Below, one piece after another: positions 35,063 through 43,071 of a stretch of DNA of 64,000 nucleotides. This DNA comes from Burkholderiales bacterium (GTDB taxonomy: Bacteria; Pseudomonadota; Gammaproteobacteria; Burkholderiales; Burkholderiaceae_C): assembly GCA_016213205.1 (NCBI GenBank), contig JACRAZ010000070.1, forward strand, positions 1 to 64,000, written 5' to 3'. Numbering within the stretch: position 1 is the stretch's first letter; every line of letters begins with the position of its first letter. The position numbers and the translations under genes were made by a program. The notes below the pieces were generated by a model. That model saw only the letters and a program-made list of their open reading frames with translations. It was not told the DNA's origin and searched no databases.

Positions 35063-35455
35063 TCAGGCGGCCAGGCGCTCGGTGCTGGCCATGCGTGCGC
35101 GCGTGATCGCGCCCTGCCAACGCAGGCTGTGGATGGCCCGGTTCAGCCGCAGGATCCGGCCGTCCAGCTCTTCGCCGTCTTCACCGGCGGCCATGATGCG
35201 CACGTTCGAGAGCACGGTCATCGGGTCGCACATGGCCACCACGCCGTGGCGCACCTCGCCCCAGTCCCAGCCGATGCCGACCTTGGTGGCACCGTCGAAG
35301 AACCCCCACAGCACGGTGCCCGAGGCCAGCCCCGTGTCAGGTGCGACATCTACCGTCGTGCCGAGCGGCTTCATACGTCGTACCATTGCCATGAACTGAT
35401 CATCGGTCCAGAACACGGGACGCCAGGTGGCCACGTGCCAGGTGTGAATCGTCAT
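35063..35455 (-). CDS. Uncharacterised 130-residue protein divergent from a LuxR regulator
   Basis: No family is recognised with confidence. The protein is cytosolic, with Trp-rich stretches (THTWHVATWRPVFWTDDQF, GIGWDWGEVRHGVVAMCDP). AGGAG is well placed before the ATG at 35455, so the gene is probably real. It is transcribed away from the LuxR-type gene with a 95-base shared upstream region. That arrangement suggests a shared regulatory role or quorum-sensing-linked control, but only by position. Confidence 0.65.
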   Translation of the reverse strand: MTIHTWHVATWRPVFWTDDQFMAMVRRMKPLGTTVDVAPDTGLASGTVLWGFFDGATKVGIGWDWGEVRHGVVAMCDPMTVLSNVRIMAAGEDGEELDGRILRLNRAIHSLRWQGAITRARMASTERLAA

Positions 35456-35550
35456 CTGCGGCTCCTAAGATCGAAAAAGTGCGTGCAGTCTGCGGCGCCG
35501 TCGGAGCAGCGACAAGCTGCCAACTCTTGTAGTTGCTTCACCCCACCAGG

Positions 35551-36264
35551 ATGAGCCTTCAGCAGTTTGTCGATATCGCCCAGGCGCCGGATGTGGAGAG
35601 CTTCAGGCGCCAGTTGGTCGCGTTTGCCCATGAGCGTGATTTCGGCCTGGTGTCGGCTTCCTTGATCGTCGAACTGCCCGGCCGCACGGTGCCGCCGGAG
35701 ATCTTCTTCGTGAGCAACACGCCGCAGGCCTTCCTGAATTCGGCGGTGTCCGTGGAGGAATCACGGCGCGACCCCGTCATGAAGCGCATGAAGGCGCTGT
35801 CGGTGCCGTTTGTCTACGACCAGGAAATGTACGTTCAGGAGGATGCGGGCAGCCTGTGGGAGCACCAGGCCCAGTTCGGCTACCGCACCGGCATCGCGGT
35901 GGCGCTGCACCTGCCCAACAGCCGCCACTTTCTGATGGGGGTCGATCGTGAACACGCGCTGCCGCGCAGCGACGTCAAGCGCGTCCGCCTGATGGCCGAC
36001 CTGCAACTGCTGGCGGTGCACGCGCAGGAGGCTGCCTCGCGCCTGTTCACGCCGTTGTCGCACCAGGTGACACCGCGGCTCACCGCGCGCGAGATCGAGA
36101 TCCTGCGCTGGACCTCGGAAGGCAAGTCGGCCTGGGCGGTGGGCGAGATCATGGGGGTTTCGGAGCACACGGTGAACTTCCACCTGCGCTCGATCTTTCG
36201 CAAGCTCGATGCCTCGTCCAAGCACCAGGCGGTGATCAAGGCCTTGTCCTTCGGCCTGATCTGA
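35551..36264 (+). CDS. LuxR-family regulator with autoinducer-binding-like domain (no luxI nearby)
   Basis: A 237-residue protein. The N-terminal domain (about 15-165) resembles an acyl-homoserine-lactone-binding domain. The C-terminal LuxR HTH (about 175-235) includes LTAREIEILRWTSEGKSAWA and VSEHTVNFHLRSIFRKL. Of the ligand-pocket positions of TraR/LuxR, Asp-Pro is kept (SRRDPVMKRM), but by my manual count the positions equivalent to Trp57, Tyr61 and Trp85 are Phe, Ala and Tyr. The ligand may therefore not be a standard acyl-homoserine lactone. There is no luxI-type synthase gene in the window, so it is a candidate LuxR solo. I use the ATG at 35551; a TTG at 35533 is possible. Confidence 0.88.
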   Translation: MSLQQFVDIAQAPDVESFRRQLVAFAHERDFGLVSASLIVELPGRTVPPEIFFVSNTPQAFLNSAVSVEESRRDPVMKRMKALSVPFVYDQEMYVQEDAGSLWEHQAQFGYRTGIAVALHLPNSRHFLMGVDREHALPRSDVKRVRLMADLQLLAVHAQEAASRLFTPLSHQVTPRLTAREIEILRWTSEGKSAWAVGEIMGVSEHTVNFHLRSIFRKLDASSKHQAVIKALSFGLI

Positions 36265-36283
36265 ACGCTTGGCCAAAGCCTTT

Positions 36284-36303
36284 ACCTACAAGGCTTTGTA
36301 GTT
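36284..36303. promoter_or_regulatory. lux-box-like 20-bp dyad
   Basis: ACCTACAAGGCTTTGTAGTT: 8 of the 10 base pairs of the 20-bp dyad are complementary, with CTACAA/TTGTAG arms. It is 20 bases after the stop of the LuxR-type gene and 73 bases before the 16-codon ORF at 36376. It is therefore positioned to activate that ORF rather than luxR itself. Confidence 0.55.
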
Positions 36304-36375
36304 TCCGGCGCAGACCGGGACGAACACACTCTCTTCCATCGACGGTGTTGGGCCGTCGCGCATCAGGAGAGAGTC

Positions 36376-36426
36376 ATGCAATCGCGTTCCACCTCGCACG
36401 CCAGCTTTCCGCGCACCGGCTGGTAA
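36376..36426 (+). CDS. 16-residue mini-ORF downstream of a lux-box-like site
   Basis: The ORF encodes MQSRSTSHASFPRTGW. AGGAGAGAG lies just upstream of the ATG, one of the best Shine-Dalgarno sequences in the window. It is polar, without hydrophobic leader character. It could be a short peptide, a leader, or the remaining start of a longer gene: the frame one base back continues past the stop to about 36542 (LVSPAAAPAGTSAPASHGQP and onward), so one base change could join them. No homolog is known to me. Confidence 0.4.
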   Translation: MQSRSTSHASFPRTGW

Positions 36427-36617
36427 GTCCCGCCGCGGCACCTGCGGGAACATCCGCGCCCGCGTCCCATGGCCAGCCCGACGGCTCGCCCGATCTGCAG
36501 AACCACAACACGATCAGCGGGCCTGAAAGCGGCTTGACCTGATCCTCGACGCTCAGGGAACAGAACGACCCGCGCCACGCATTGCCAGCGGCTAGATTGG
36601 CAGAGGGCGCATGTTGC

Positions 36618-36667
36618 AGCGCTCCGGCTTGACGCGACCATCAACGGTCGAATCAAACCGGAGCGCT
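36618..36667. terminator. Long (50-base) stem-loop between convergent units
   Basis: AGCGCTCCGG (36618-36627) pairs perfectly with CCGGAGCGCT (36658-36667). Inside this, TTGA/TCAA and CGACC/GGTCG continue the helix around a 6-base loop, giving 19 pairs in two 22-base arms. It lies between the mini-ORF region and the end of the convergent PaaI-like gene at 36696, so a shared terminator is the simple reading. It could also be a dispersed palindromic element. Confidence 0.45.
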
Positions 36668-36695
36668 TGTGCTTTGTGGGCGGCGTGGTGCAGTG

Positions 36696-37109
36696 CTACA
36701 GGTCCGCCAGCATGCCGGTGGAGGTGGCCTCGGCCGCCAGCTTGCCCTCGGCGTTGTACAGCGCCGCCTCGAGAAACGCGATGCGCCTGCCGCGCCGGAT
36801 CACGTGCGCCTCTACCCGGCCCTCGCCGGGGCCGACCTTCTCGTAGAAGCTGACCTTGATCTCCAGGCTGAACACGGTTTGTGCATGGCCGGTGTCATGC
36901 AGCACCGCGTGCGCCATCGCCGCATCCAGCCAGGCGGTGATGAAGCCCCCCTGGGCAATGGTGCCGTTGGTGTGGCAGTACTCGCGCCGCACCGTGAAGG
37001 CGGCGCGCAGCAGCTTGCGCTCGGGTTCCCACCCGGTCACATGGAAATTGCCCATCGATTCGCTCAAGGCCTTGCCGGAGCGGATGCGGGCTTCCAGGTC
37101 GTCGTTCAT
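36696..37109 (-). CDS. PaaI-family hotdog-fold thioesterase
   Basis: A 137-residue protein. It has the hotdog active-site region YCHTNGTIAQGGFITAWLDA followed by AMAHAVLHDTG; Asn, Gly and Asp are at the family positions (HxNGxxxxGxxxxxxDxA). It should hydrolyse a small acyl-CoA or aryl-CoA. The ATG at 37109 gives a normal-length protein; the frame upstream is a shadow. It is divergent from the Bug receptor gene, with 175 bases between the starts. The substrate is unknown. Confidence 0.88.
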   Translation of the reverse strand: MNDDLEARIRSGKALSESMGNFHVTGWEPERKLLRAAFTVRREYCHTNGTIAQGGFITAWLDAAMAHAVLHDTGHAQTVFSLEIKVSFYEKVGPGEGRVEAHVIRRGRRIAFLEAALYNAEGKLAAEATSTGMLADL

Positions 37110-37284
37110 GGGCAATGGGGGTTGAGGGCACTGCGGCGATTGTCGGCCATGCCGGCCAGACGCCGCGGCGTGTGGGCTGCGGCGCCACCGCGTGCAACCC
37201 CGGGTCGATCCCATCGCCAAAAAGCTGCGGCCAGCGCACCATGCGGGCCTGATTCCCAGACCAGACCCAAGGAGACCCGACGCC

Positions 37285-38292
37285 ATGCCCAGACCCGACC
37301 CGATGGCCCGCCGCCGTTTTGCCCGACACAGCCTGGTGCTGGCGGCGTCGCTGGGGGCCACGCTGGCCGCTCCCCTGGCACTGGCCCAGGCGGCCAAGTT
37401 CCCGTCGAAGCAGATCCGCATCGTGGTGCCGTTCCAGCCCGGCGGGCTGACCGACGCCTACGCGCGGCTGTTCGGCGAGCACCTGACGCAGCAGCTGGGC
37501 GCCTCGGTATTGGTCGAGAACAAGTCTGGCGGTGGCGCCGTGATCGGCATCGACGCCGTGGCCAAGGCCCCGCCCGATGGCTACACGCTGCTGGTCACCA
37601 CCACCGGCACGGTGATGCAGAACCGCGTGCTCTACACCAAGCTGCCCTACAACCTGGACAAGGACCTGACCCCGATCACCGTGTTCCCGTCCGGGCCGCT
37701 GGCGGTGGGCGTGTCGCCCTCCGTGCCGGCGCGCAACCTGGCCGAATTCGTGGCCTGGGCCAAGGGCAAGGAGTTGTCGATGGGCTCGTATGCCCCCGGC
37801 TCCTACCCGCACATGATGGCCGATCTGTTCTCGCGCAACTACGGGCTGAAGGTGCAGGTGGTGCACTACCGGGGCGAGGCGCCGATGTGGGTGGACGTGG
37901 CCGGAGGCCAGGTGCAGGTGGCGGTGGGCAGCTACCAGGCCTTCAACACCGTGTCCACGCGTGGCGTGAAGGCGATCGGCGTCACCGGCAAGTACCGCAG
38001 CCCGCGCCTGCCCGATGTGCCGACCCTCATCGAGCAAGGTGTCACGGGCACGCTGGTGCCGCTGGAAGGCGGGCTGGTGCTGATGGCACCCACCGGCACG
38101 CCCGAAGCGGTGCTGCAGGCGCTGTCGGCGGTGGTGGTGAAGGGGGCGGAGACACCGCAGGCGGCCAAGCTGCGCGAGAACTTCGGCATCCCGAACAAGC
38201 CCAAGAACCTGGCCGAGACCCGCCGCGACTGGGACCGTGACGTGCCGGCCTGGATCAAGGCCGCCTCCGACCTGGGCGTCAAGCTCGACTGA
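37285..38292 (+). CDS. Bug/TctC-family periplasmic solute receptor
   Basis: A 335-residue receptor with an RR-containing signal region (MARRRFARHSLVLAASLG, cleaved around LALAQA). The mature start FPSKQIRIVVPFQPGGLTDA and VENKSGGGAVIGIDAVAKAP plus PDGYTLLVTTTG define the family. The twin-arginine-like start may mean Tat export. AAGGAG lies 10 bases before the ATG at 37285. It is an orphan receptor; no TctAB genes are nearby. The divergent PaaI thioesterase suggests a role in uptake of an acid metabolised as a CoA thioester, an inference only. Confidence 0.9.
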   Translation: MPRPDPMARRRFARHSLVLAASLGATLAAPLALAQAAKFPSKQIRIVVPFQPGGLTDAYARLFGEHLTQQLGASVLVENKSGGGAVIGIDAVAKAPPDGYTLLVTTTGTVMQNRVLYTKLPYNLDKDLTPITVFPSGPLAVGVSPSVPARNLAEFVAWAKGKELSMGSYAPGSYPHMMADLFSRNYGLKVQVVHYRGEAPMWVDVAGGQVQVAVGSYQAFNTVSTRGVKAIGVTGKYRSPRLPDVPTLIEQGVTGTLVPLEGGLVLMAPTGTPEAVLQALSAVVVKGAETPQAAKLRENFGIPNKPKNLAETRRDWDRDVPAWIKAASDLGVKLD

Positions 38293-38335
38293 GCGCCGGC
38301 GCCCGGCTGCCGGGTGGGCGCTCCGGAACTGACAA

Positions 38336-38389
38336 GACCCGCCCGGTGGCGGGCCGCGTGGCCTTCTGGTGGCGGCGAGGAGGATCGAG
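38336..38389 (-). other. Truncated tRNA 3' end with terminator (tRNA-Ala-like remnant)
   Basis: On the minus strand, 38364-38389 matches the last part of the intact tRNA-Ala at 41351-41426, plus 3 flanking bases: 23 of 26 bases are identical, including CCA and the T-arm. Beyond the CCA end there is a hairpin (CCCGCC/GGCGGG, about 38337-38353), in the same relative place as the terminator of the intact tRNA. The rest of the tRNA is missing. Such 3'-end fragments are typical of integration sites. Confidence 0.5.
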
Positions 38390-38707
38390 CGCCACCACCA
38401 TTCACCATCTAAGTCCTTGATTCTCAAGGCAGATGGGCATCCCATGGATTGACGGGCAGGCTACCGGACGGGGGCCCGACTTGCGGTCGGCCCGTTCGGT
38501 TTCGGTCGCTCGAATCGATGTCGGTGCGAAGGCCGCACCAGGCTCGGCCGCGCCTGGGGTCACCTCTGCGCCACTCCCGCCGTGTCTTGGTGGTGCGTCG
38601 GTCCTCGCCAGGATTGCCTGGGCGCGCTGACGAGGCTCCACTGTTCGGCTGTCTTCGCAGCCACAACCATCCTGACGCGGAAGATCGGCAATTCCTGACA
38701 AATTGCC

Positions 38708-38735
38708 CTCAGTTCACCCCACGCGCGGCCGATAG
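38708..38735 (+). promoter_or_regulatory. Candidate sigma-28 (FliA) promoter for the chemoreceptor
   Basis: GCCGATAG (38728-38735) matches the FliA -10 consensus GCCGATAA at 7 of 8 positions. The -35 candidate CTCAGTTC (38708-38715), 12 bases upstream, keeps the AGTT core but is otherwise poor. It lies 35 bases before the chemoreceptor ATG. The rest of 38390-38769 contains no gene I can support; it also holds a short dyad CCTTGA/TCAAGG at 38415-38429. Confidence 0.45.
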
Positions 38736-38769
38736 ACATGAAAGTGCTAATTATTGCAAAGAGGTCAAC

Positions 38770-40326
38770 ATGAAGTTGAACAGCGTGCGCATTGGTGTTC
38801 GGTTGGGTGGCGGCTTTGCCGTGATCCTGGTGTTGCTGGCCTGCATGATGGCCATCGGCCTGTGGCGGCTGGACCGCACCGCCGCGGCCACGCGCGAGAT
38901 GATGGCGATGCCGCTGGCCAAGGAGCGGCTGACCGAGGAATGGGTCCGCGCCGTCGAGGTGGGCGTGACGCGCGCCAAGGCAATCGTCAAGAGCACCGAC
39001 CTCAGCTTGCACGACCTGTTTGCCGAAGAGTCGCGCCTGGCCACGCTGCGTGGCGCCGAGATCACCAAGCAGATACAGGCCTTCCCGAGGTCTGACGAGG
39101 AAGAAAAGCTGCTCGCCGCGGTGATGACGGCGCGCAAGGCCTGGTTCGCCTCGATCGCCAACATGACCAAGGCCAAGGAAGCGAACGACCCGGTCGAGCG
39201 CAACCGCATCTACGAGACCCAGTTCCTGCCCGCCACGCCGGTTTACCTGGCGGCGATGAAGGCTTACCTGGCGCACCAGCACCGGGCCATCGACCAGACC
39301 GCCGCGGTCATCGACGGCGCATCGGCCAGCGGCCGGCTGCAACTGGCCGGGCTCGGCGCCCTGGCGCTGCTGACCGGCGCGCTCGTGGCCTGGCTGCTCA
39401 CCCGCTCGATCACCCGGCCATTGGCCTCGGCGGTGCGGGTGGTCGACACCGTCGCCAACGGCGACCTGTCGCAACGCATCAAGACCGACGGCCGTGACGA
39501 GATCGCCCAGCTGATGGGCGCATTCGCCCGCATGAATCATGGCTTGCACCAGATGGTGGCGCAGGTGCGGCAATCGGCCGACAGCATCCAGACCGCCAGC
39601 AGCGAAGTGGCCAGCGGCAACCAGGACCTGTCGCACCGGACCGAGCAGACGGCGGCCAGCCTGCAGGAGACGGCGGCCTCGATGGAAGAGCTCACGGGCA
39701 CCGTCAAGCAAAGCGCCGAATCGGCACGCCAGGCGCGCCAGCTCGCGATTGCGGCCGCCGATGGCGCCACGCGCGGCGGCGGCGTGGTGATCGAGATGGT
39801 CTCGACGATGGACGAAATCAACACCAGCTCGAAGAAGATCGCCGACATCATCGGCGTCATCGACGGCATTGCGTTCCAGACCAACATCCTCGCGCTCAAC
39901 GCCGCAGTGGAAGCGGCACGCGCCGGTGAACAAGGCCGCGGCTTCGCGGTGGTCGCCAGCGAGGTGCGCAACCTGGCGCAACGCTCGGCGCAGGCCGCCA
40001 AGGAGATCAAGAGCCTGATCGGCACCTCGGTCGACAAGGTCGAGAACGGCTCGCGCCTGGTGGCCGACGCCGGCTCGCAGATGAAGGACATCATCGAATC
40101 GGTGCGACGTGTCTCGGACATCATCAGCGAGATCACCGTTGCCGCCGGCGAGCAGGCCAGCGGCATCGGCCAGGTCAACACCTCGATCGCGCAGCTCGAC
40201 CAGATGACGCAGCAGAACTCGGCGCTGGTGGAGCAATCTGCTGCCGCGGCCGAATCGCTGCGCGACCAGGCCTTGCACCTGACGCAGGGCGTTGCCCGGT
40301 TCACGCTGGCGGCCGACGTGGCCTGA
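38770..40326 (+). CDS. Methyl-accepting chemotaxis protein
   Basis: A 518-residue chemoreceptor. TM1 is at about 14-34 ([20 protein letters not shown]). A periplasmic four-helix-bundle sensor of about 150 residues follows, then TM2 at about 192-212 ([20 protein letters not shown]), HAMP ([20 protein letters not shown]), and the cytoplasmic signalling hairpin with tip [20 protein letters not shown] and [19 protein letters not shown]. Methylation-type Glu/Gln pairs lie in [16 protein letters not shown]. There is no C-terminal CheR pentapeptide. AGAGG precedes the ATG at 38770. Ligand unknown. Confidence 0.93.
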   Translation: MKLNSVRIGVRLGGGFAVILVLLACMMAIGLWRLDRTAAATREMMAMPLAKERLTEEWVRAVEVGVTRAKAIVKSTDLSLHDLFAEESRLATLRGAEITKQIQAFPRSDEEEKLLAAVMTARKAWFASIANMTKAKEANDPVERNRIYETQFLPATPVYLAAMKAYLAHQHRAIDQTAAVIDGASASGRLQLAGLGALALLTGALVAWLLTRSITRPLASAVRVVDTVANGDLSQRIKTDGRDEIAQLMGAFARMNHGLHQMVAQVRQSADSIQTASSEVASGNQDLSHRTEQTAASLQETAASMEELTGTVKQSAESARQARQLAIAAADGATRGGGVVIEMVSTMDEINTSSKKIADIIGVIDGIAFQTNILALNAAVEAARAGEQGRGFAVVASEVRNLAQRSAQAAKEIKSLIGTSVDKVENGSRLVADAGSQMKDIIESVRRVSDIISEITVAAGEQASGIGQVNTSIAQLDQMTQQNSALVEQSAAAAESLRDQALHLTQGVARFTLAADVA

Positions 40327-40529
40327 CGACACGTCAGATTGCGTTGCCACTGATCGGTTCGTCACCGAGCGCTCCAACGACCAGGCGCGAATCGGTGCCG
40401 TTGCTCGGTGAAGTCGGCCTGTGTCGTGCCGCGCACCGAGCCGGCGATCAGGCCTGCGGCCAAGCGCTGCGCTGATCAAATCCACCATGCGCGCTGTTTG
40501 CGCGTTAGCAGTCGCACGAAGCGGCAAAC

Positions 40530-41300
40530 CCCTGCCGGCGAGCCGCACTGCCCGAAGCCAGGCCATGGCCTCCGCCGGTTGGCCTGGAGCGGATGCTGCG
40601 CATGCACGTCGTCCAGCAGTGGTTCAACCTGGCCGCCGCCGCGTGCGAGCACGCATTGCTTGCCAGCACGGCGCTGCGGCGGTTGGTCGGCATCGGCCTG
40701 TGCAGCGAGCGTGTCCTCGCCGCGACCATCGGTGCCCCGAGTTCTACGTACAACCGGGACAAGAAGCTCGACTCGGCCTTGCACCAGACCTGCAGGGCCA
40801 AGCAGAACTTCTTCGGCATGAAGATGCACCTGGGGTGGACAGCAAGACCGGCCTGGCACAGAGCGCGGGGGTCTCGGCCGCCAACCTTGACGCCAGGCCC
40901 CCGCTGCCCGAGCGTCTTCATGGGCAAGAACGCCATGTCTGGGGCGACAGCGCCCACGCCTCGCAGCAGGGCCTGATCGGGCCGAAGGCGCCAGCCGCGG
41001 TCGACCGCACCAATCGCAAAGTTCGACCGGAAGGGTCCACGGAGGAACTCGAGCGGCTGCAACGCAGCGTGAACCCGGGCGCCGAGCCTGGCAAGCCAGG
41101 CGCATGTCCGAGCATGGCGCAGGGTGGGCCGGATCGCTGCGCTCGTCGACGCTGGTCGAGAACCAAGCCAGCGTGCCGGCGCTGCTTTGGGGCAGTCCGA
41201 CATGCGATCCGCAAAGGTGTGCGAAGGACTCGAACGTGAGTGGCTGGCCTACCGAGCAGCCGGCAGACCCGGCGCAGCAGGCTCAAGTTGCTGTCGGCGT
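40530..41300 (+). pseudogene. Decayed IS5-family transposase
   Basis: Fragments of one transposase are readable in several frames in the right order: GEPHCPKPGHGLRRLAW, then LRMHVVQQWFNLAAAACEHA, LRRLVGIGL, NFFGMKMHLG, SGLAQSAGVSAANLDA, LPERLHGQERHVWGDSAHAS and GPKAPAAVDRTNRKVRPEG. These parallel the N-terminus and DDE-domain signatures of IS5-type enzymes (MKxHxG, VYGDSAY). Frameshifts, stops and a deletion between the N-terminal and catalytic parts make it non-functional. I could not place terminal inverted repeats. It lies between the chemoreceptor and tRNA-Ala. Confidence 0.75.
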
Positions 41301-41317
41301 CAGCGGCCCAAAGAGAT

Positions 41318-41341
41318 AGGGCCCGCACACCGGCGGGCCCT
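41318..41341 (-). terminator. Terminator of tRNA-Ala
   Basis: AGGGCCCGC (41318-41326) and GCGGGCCCT (41333-41341) make a perfect 9-bp stem with a 6-base loop, 9 bases beyond the tRNA 3' end. On the minus strand it is followed by ATCTCTTT. Confidence 0.65.
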
Positions 41342-41350
41342 ACTGATTTC

Positions 41351-41426
<76 letters not shown>

Positions 41427-41437
41427 GAAAGTCGCGC

Positions 41438-41446
41438 ATTCTAGCA
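41438..41446 (-). promoter_or_regulatory. Extended -10 promoter element of tRNA-Ala
   Basis: On the minus strand TGCTAGAAT (41446 to 41438) precedes the tRNA start by 11 bases. The same nine bases occur ahead of the tRNA at 63977, supporting a common sigma-70 extended -10 element. No clear -35 is visible. Confidence 0.6.
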
Positions 41447-41526
41447 GTACATCTGCTGCTGCACGCGCGGCCCGCGGCGCGTTAGAAACCCGGCTTCGGC
41501 CACACGGCCTCGACGCGGAGGGTGAC

Positions 41527-42381
41527 ATGGCAACGACCAAGGATGCGGCCTGGTACGACGAGCAGTACAACAACCGCCTGCGGGTGCCCGAAAGCGCCGA
41601 CATCCTGGCGCGGTGGACGGAGGCGTCGAGCTTGTCGCGCGGGGGCCTGCGGGCACGGCTGGACCTGCCTTATGGCGCCTCGGGCGCCGAGCGCCTGGAC
41701 GTGTTTGCGGCCCAGCGGCCCGGCTCGCCGGTGCTGGTGTTCATCCACGGCGGCTACTGGCGCGCGCTGGACAAGGCCGACCACTCCTTCATCGCACCGG
41801 CCTTCGTGAAGGCCGGTGCGATGGTGGTGGTGCCGAACTACGGCCTGTGCCCGCAGGTGACGGTGGAGGACATCGCGCTGCAGGCGGCGCAGGCCCTGGC
41901 CTGGACCTGTCGCCATGCCGCCGCGCACGGGGGCGACCCGTCGCGCATCGTCGTGGTGGGGCATTCGGCTGGCGCCCACCTGGCGGCCATGCTGCTGGCC
42001 TGCCGCTGGAAGCAGCTGGGCGACGACCTGCCGCAGCGGCTGGTGAGCGGCGCCATCGGCATCTCCGGCCTCTACGACCTGGAGCCGGTGCGCCAGGCGC
42101 CCTTCCTGCAGGCCGACCTGCACCTCACGCCGGCCCAGGTGCGGCGGCTGAGCCCAGCGTTCTTCCCGCGGCCACGCGGGCCGCTCTATGCCTTGGTGGG
42201 CGGTGACGAGAGCGAGGAGTTCCTGCGCCAGAACCAGCTCATCCGCGACCAATGGGGTCCCAGCACCGTGCCGGTGTGCGAGGTGCTGCCCGGCAAGCAC
42301 CATTTCAACGTGCTGCACGAGCTGGTCGATCCGGCGTCGCACACCCATCGGCTGGCACTGCACCTGCTGGGCCTGGCTTGA
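41527..42381 (+). CDS. Alpha/beta hydrolase, kynurenine-formamidase-like
   Basis: A 284-residue serine hydrolase with the oxyanion motif VLVFIHGGYWRALDKADHSF (about 70), nucleophile elbow VVVGHSAGAH (about 142), and probable Asp/His late in the chain (VGGDESEEFLRQ and KHHFNVLHELVDP). The HGGYW motif and size resemble the arylformamidase/esterase group. No tryptophan-catabolism gene adjoins, so the real substrate is open. It stands alone: tRNA-Ala is divergent upstream and the next gene downstream is 178 bases away. Confidence 0.85.
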   Translation: MATTKDAAWYDEQYNNRLRVPESADILARWTEASSLSRGGLRARLDLPYGASGAERLDVFAAQRPGSPVLVFIHGGYWRALDKADHSFIAPAFVKAGAMVVVPNYGLCPQVTVEDIALQAAQALAWTCRHAAAHGGDPSRIVVVGHSAGAHLAAMLLACRWKQLGDDLPQRLVSGAIGISGLYDLEPVRQAPFLQADLHLTPAQVRRLSPAFFPRPRGPLYALVGGDESEEFLRQNQLIRDQWGPSTVPVCEVLPGKHHFNVLHELVDPASHTHRLALHLLGLA

Positions 42382-42559
42382 CGCCGGCGGGCCATGCAGG
42401 CACACTGGCTTGGCTATCGAAAATCAAGCGCAAATAGTTAATTGCTATTCATCGCATTGAAGCTTTGTATTGGCTCCGCGAGAGGGCCTTTGATAGCGTC
42501 GGCACGTGCCGCCCGGTGACCGGGAGGCCGTCGATCCACTTTTCCAAGAGGAGCTTGAA

Positions 42560-42979
42560 ATGGGCTTGAAGGGATCCAAGACCGAGCAGAACCTGAAGGA
42601 CGCCTTCGCGGGCGAATCCCAGGCCAACCGCCGGTATCTTTATTTCGCAAACAAGGCAGACGTCGAAGGTCAGAACGACGTGGCTGCCCTGTTCCGTTCC
42701 ACCGCCGAAGGCGAGACGGGCCACGCACACGGCCACCTCGAATTCCTCGAGACCGTGGGCGACCCCGCCACCGGTCTGCCGATCGGCCCCACGCGCGACA
42801 ACCTGAAGGCCGCCGTCGCCGGCGAAACCCACGAGTACACCGACATGTACCCGGGCATGGCCAAGACCGCGCGCGACGAAGGCTTCGACGAGATCGCCGA
42901 CTGGTTCGAGACGCTGGCCAAGGCCGAGCGCTCGCACGCGAATCGCTACCAGAAGGCACTGGACCAACTGGTCGACTGA
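42560..42979 (+). CDS. Rubrerythrin-family di-iron protein
   Basis: A 139-residue protein with duplicated di-iron helices: [20 protein letters not shown] and [20 protein letters not shown] in the first half, [20 protein letters not shown] and [19 protein letters not shown] in the second. The C-terminal rubredoxin domain of classical rubrerythrins is absent. It is likely a peroxide-reducing or iron-oxidising protein. GAGG is well placed before the ATG at 42560. It is followed by a terminator-like hairpin and then the Fe-S and DUF3501 genes that commonly accompany it. The upstream spacer 42382-42559 is AT-rich with an AATAG/CTATT dyad at 42433-42449. Confidence 0.9.
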   Translation: MGLKGSKTEQNLKDAFAGESQANRRYLYFANKADVEGQNDVAALFRSTAEGETGHAHGHLEFLETVGDPATGLPIGPTRDNLKAAVAGETHEYTDMYPGMAKTARDEGFDEIADWFETLAKAERSHANRYQKALDQLVD

Positions 42980-43000
42980 TCGGGCTGATAACGTCCAATG

Positions 43001-43027
43001 AACAGGGGGCTTGATCGGCCCCTTGTT
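43001..43027 (+). terminator. Hairpin after the rubrerythrin gene
   Basis: AACAGGGGGC and the GCCCCTTGTT half form a strong stem (43001-43027) followed by CTTT. It may cause partial termination, so that rubrerythrin is made in excess of the downstream Fe-S protein, or full termination with a second promoter. Confidence 0.55.
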
Positions 43028-43071
43028 CTTTGGTGCCGTTGAAGAACAACACACGCGACGAGGCATCTCGC

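Noticed and set aside
36345-36542. 65-codon frame starting at GTG 36345 as an independent gene
   Set aside because: No ribosome site; the better start (36376) is in another frame. Mentioned only as a possible frameshift partner.
42433-42449. AATAG/CTATT dyad before rubrerythrin as a Fur or PerR box
   Set aside because: The match to either consensus is poor; left as an unassigned AT-rich dyad.
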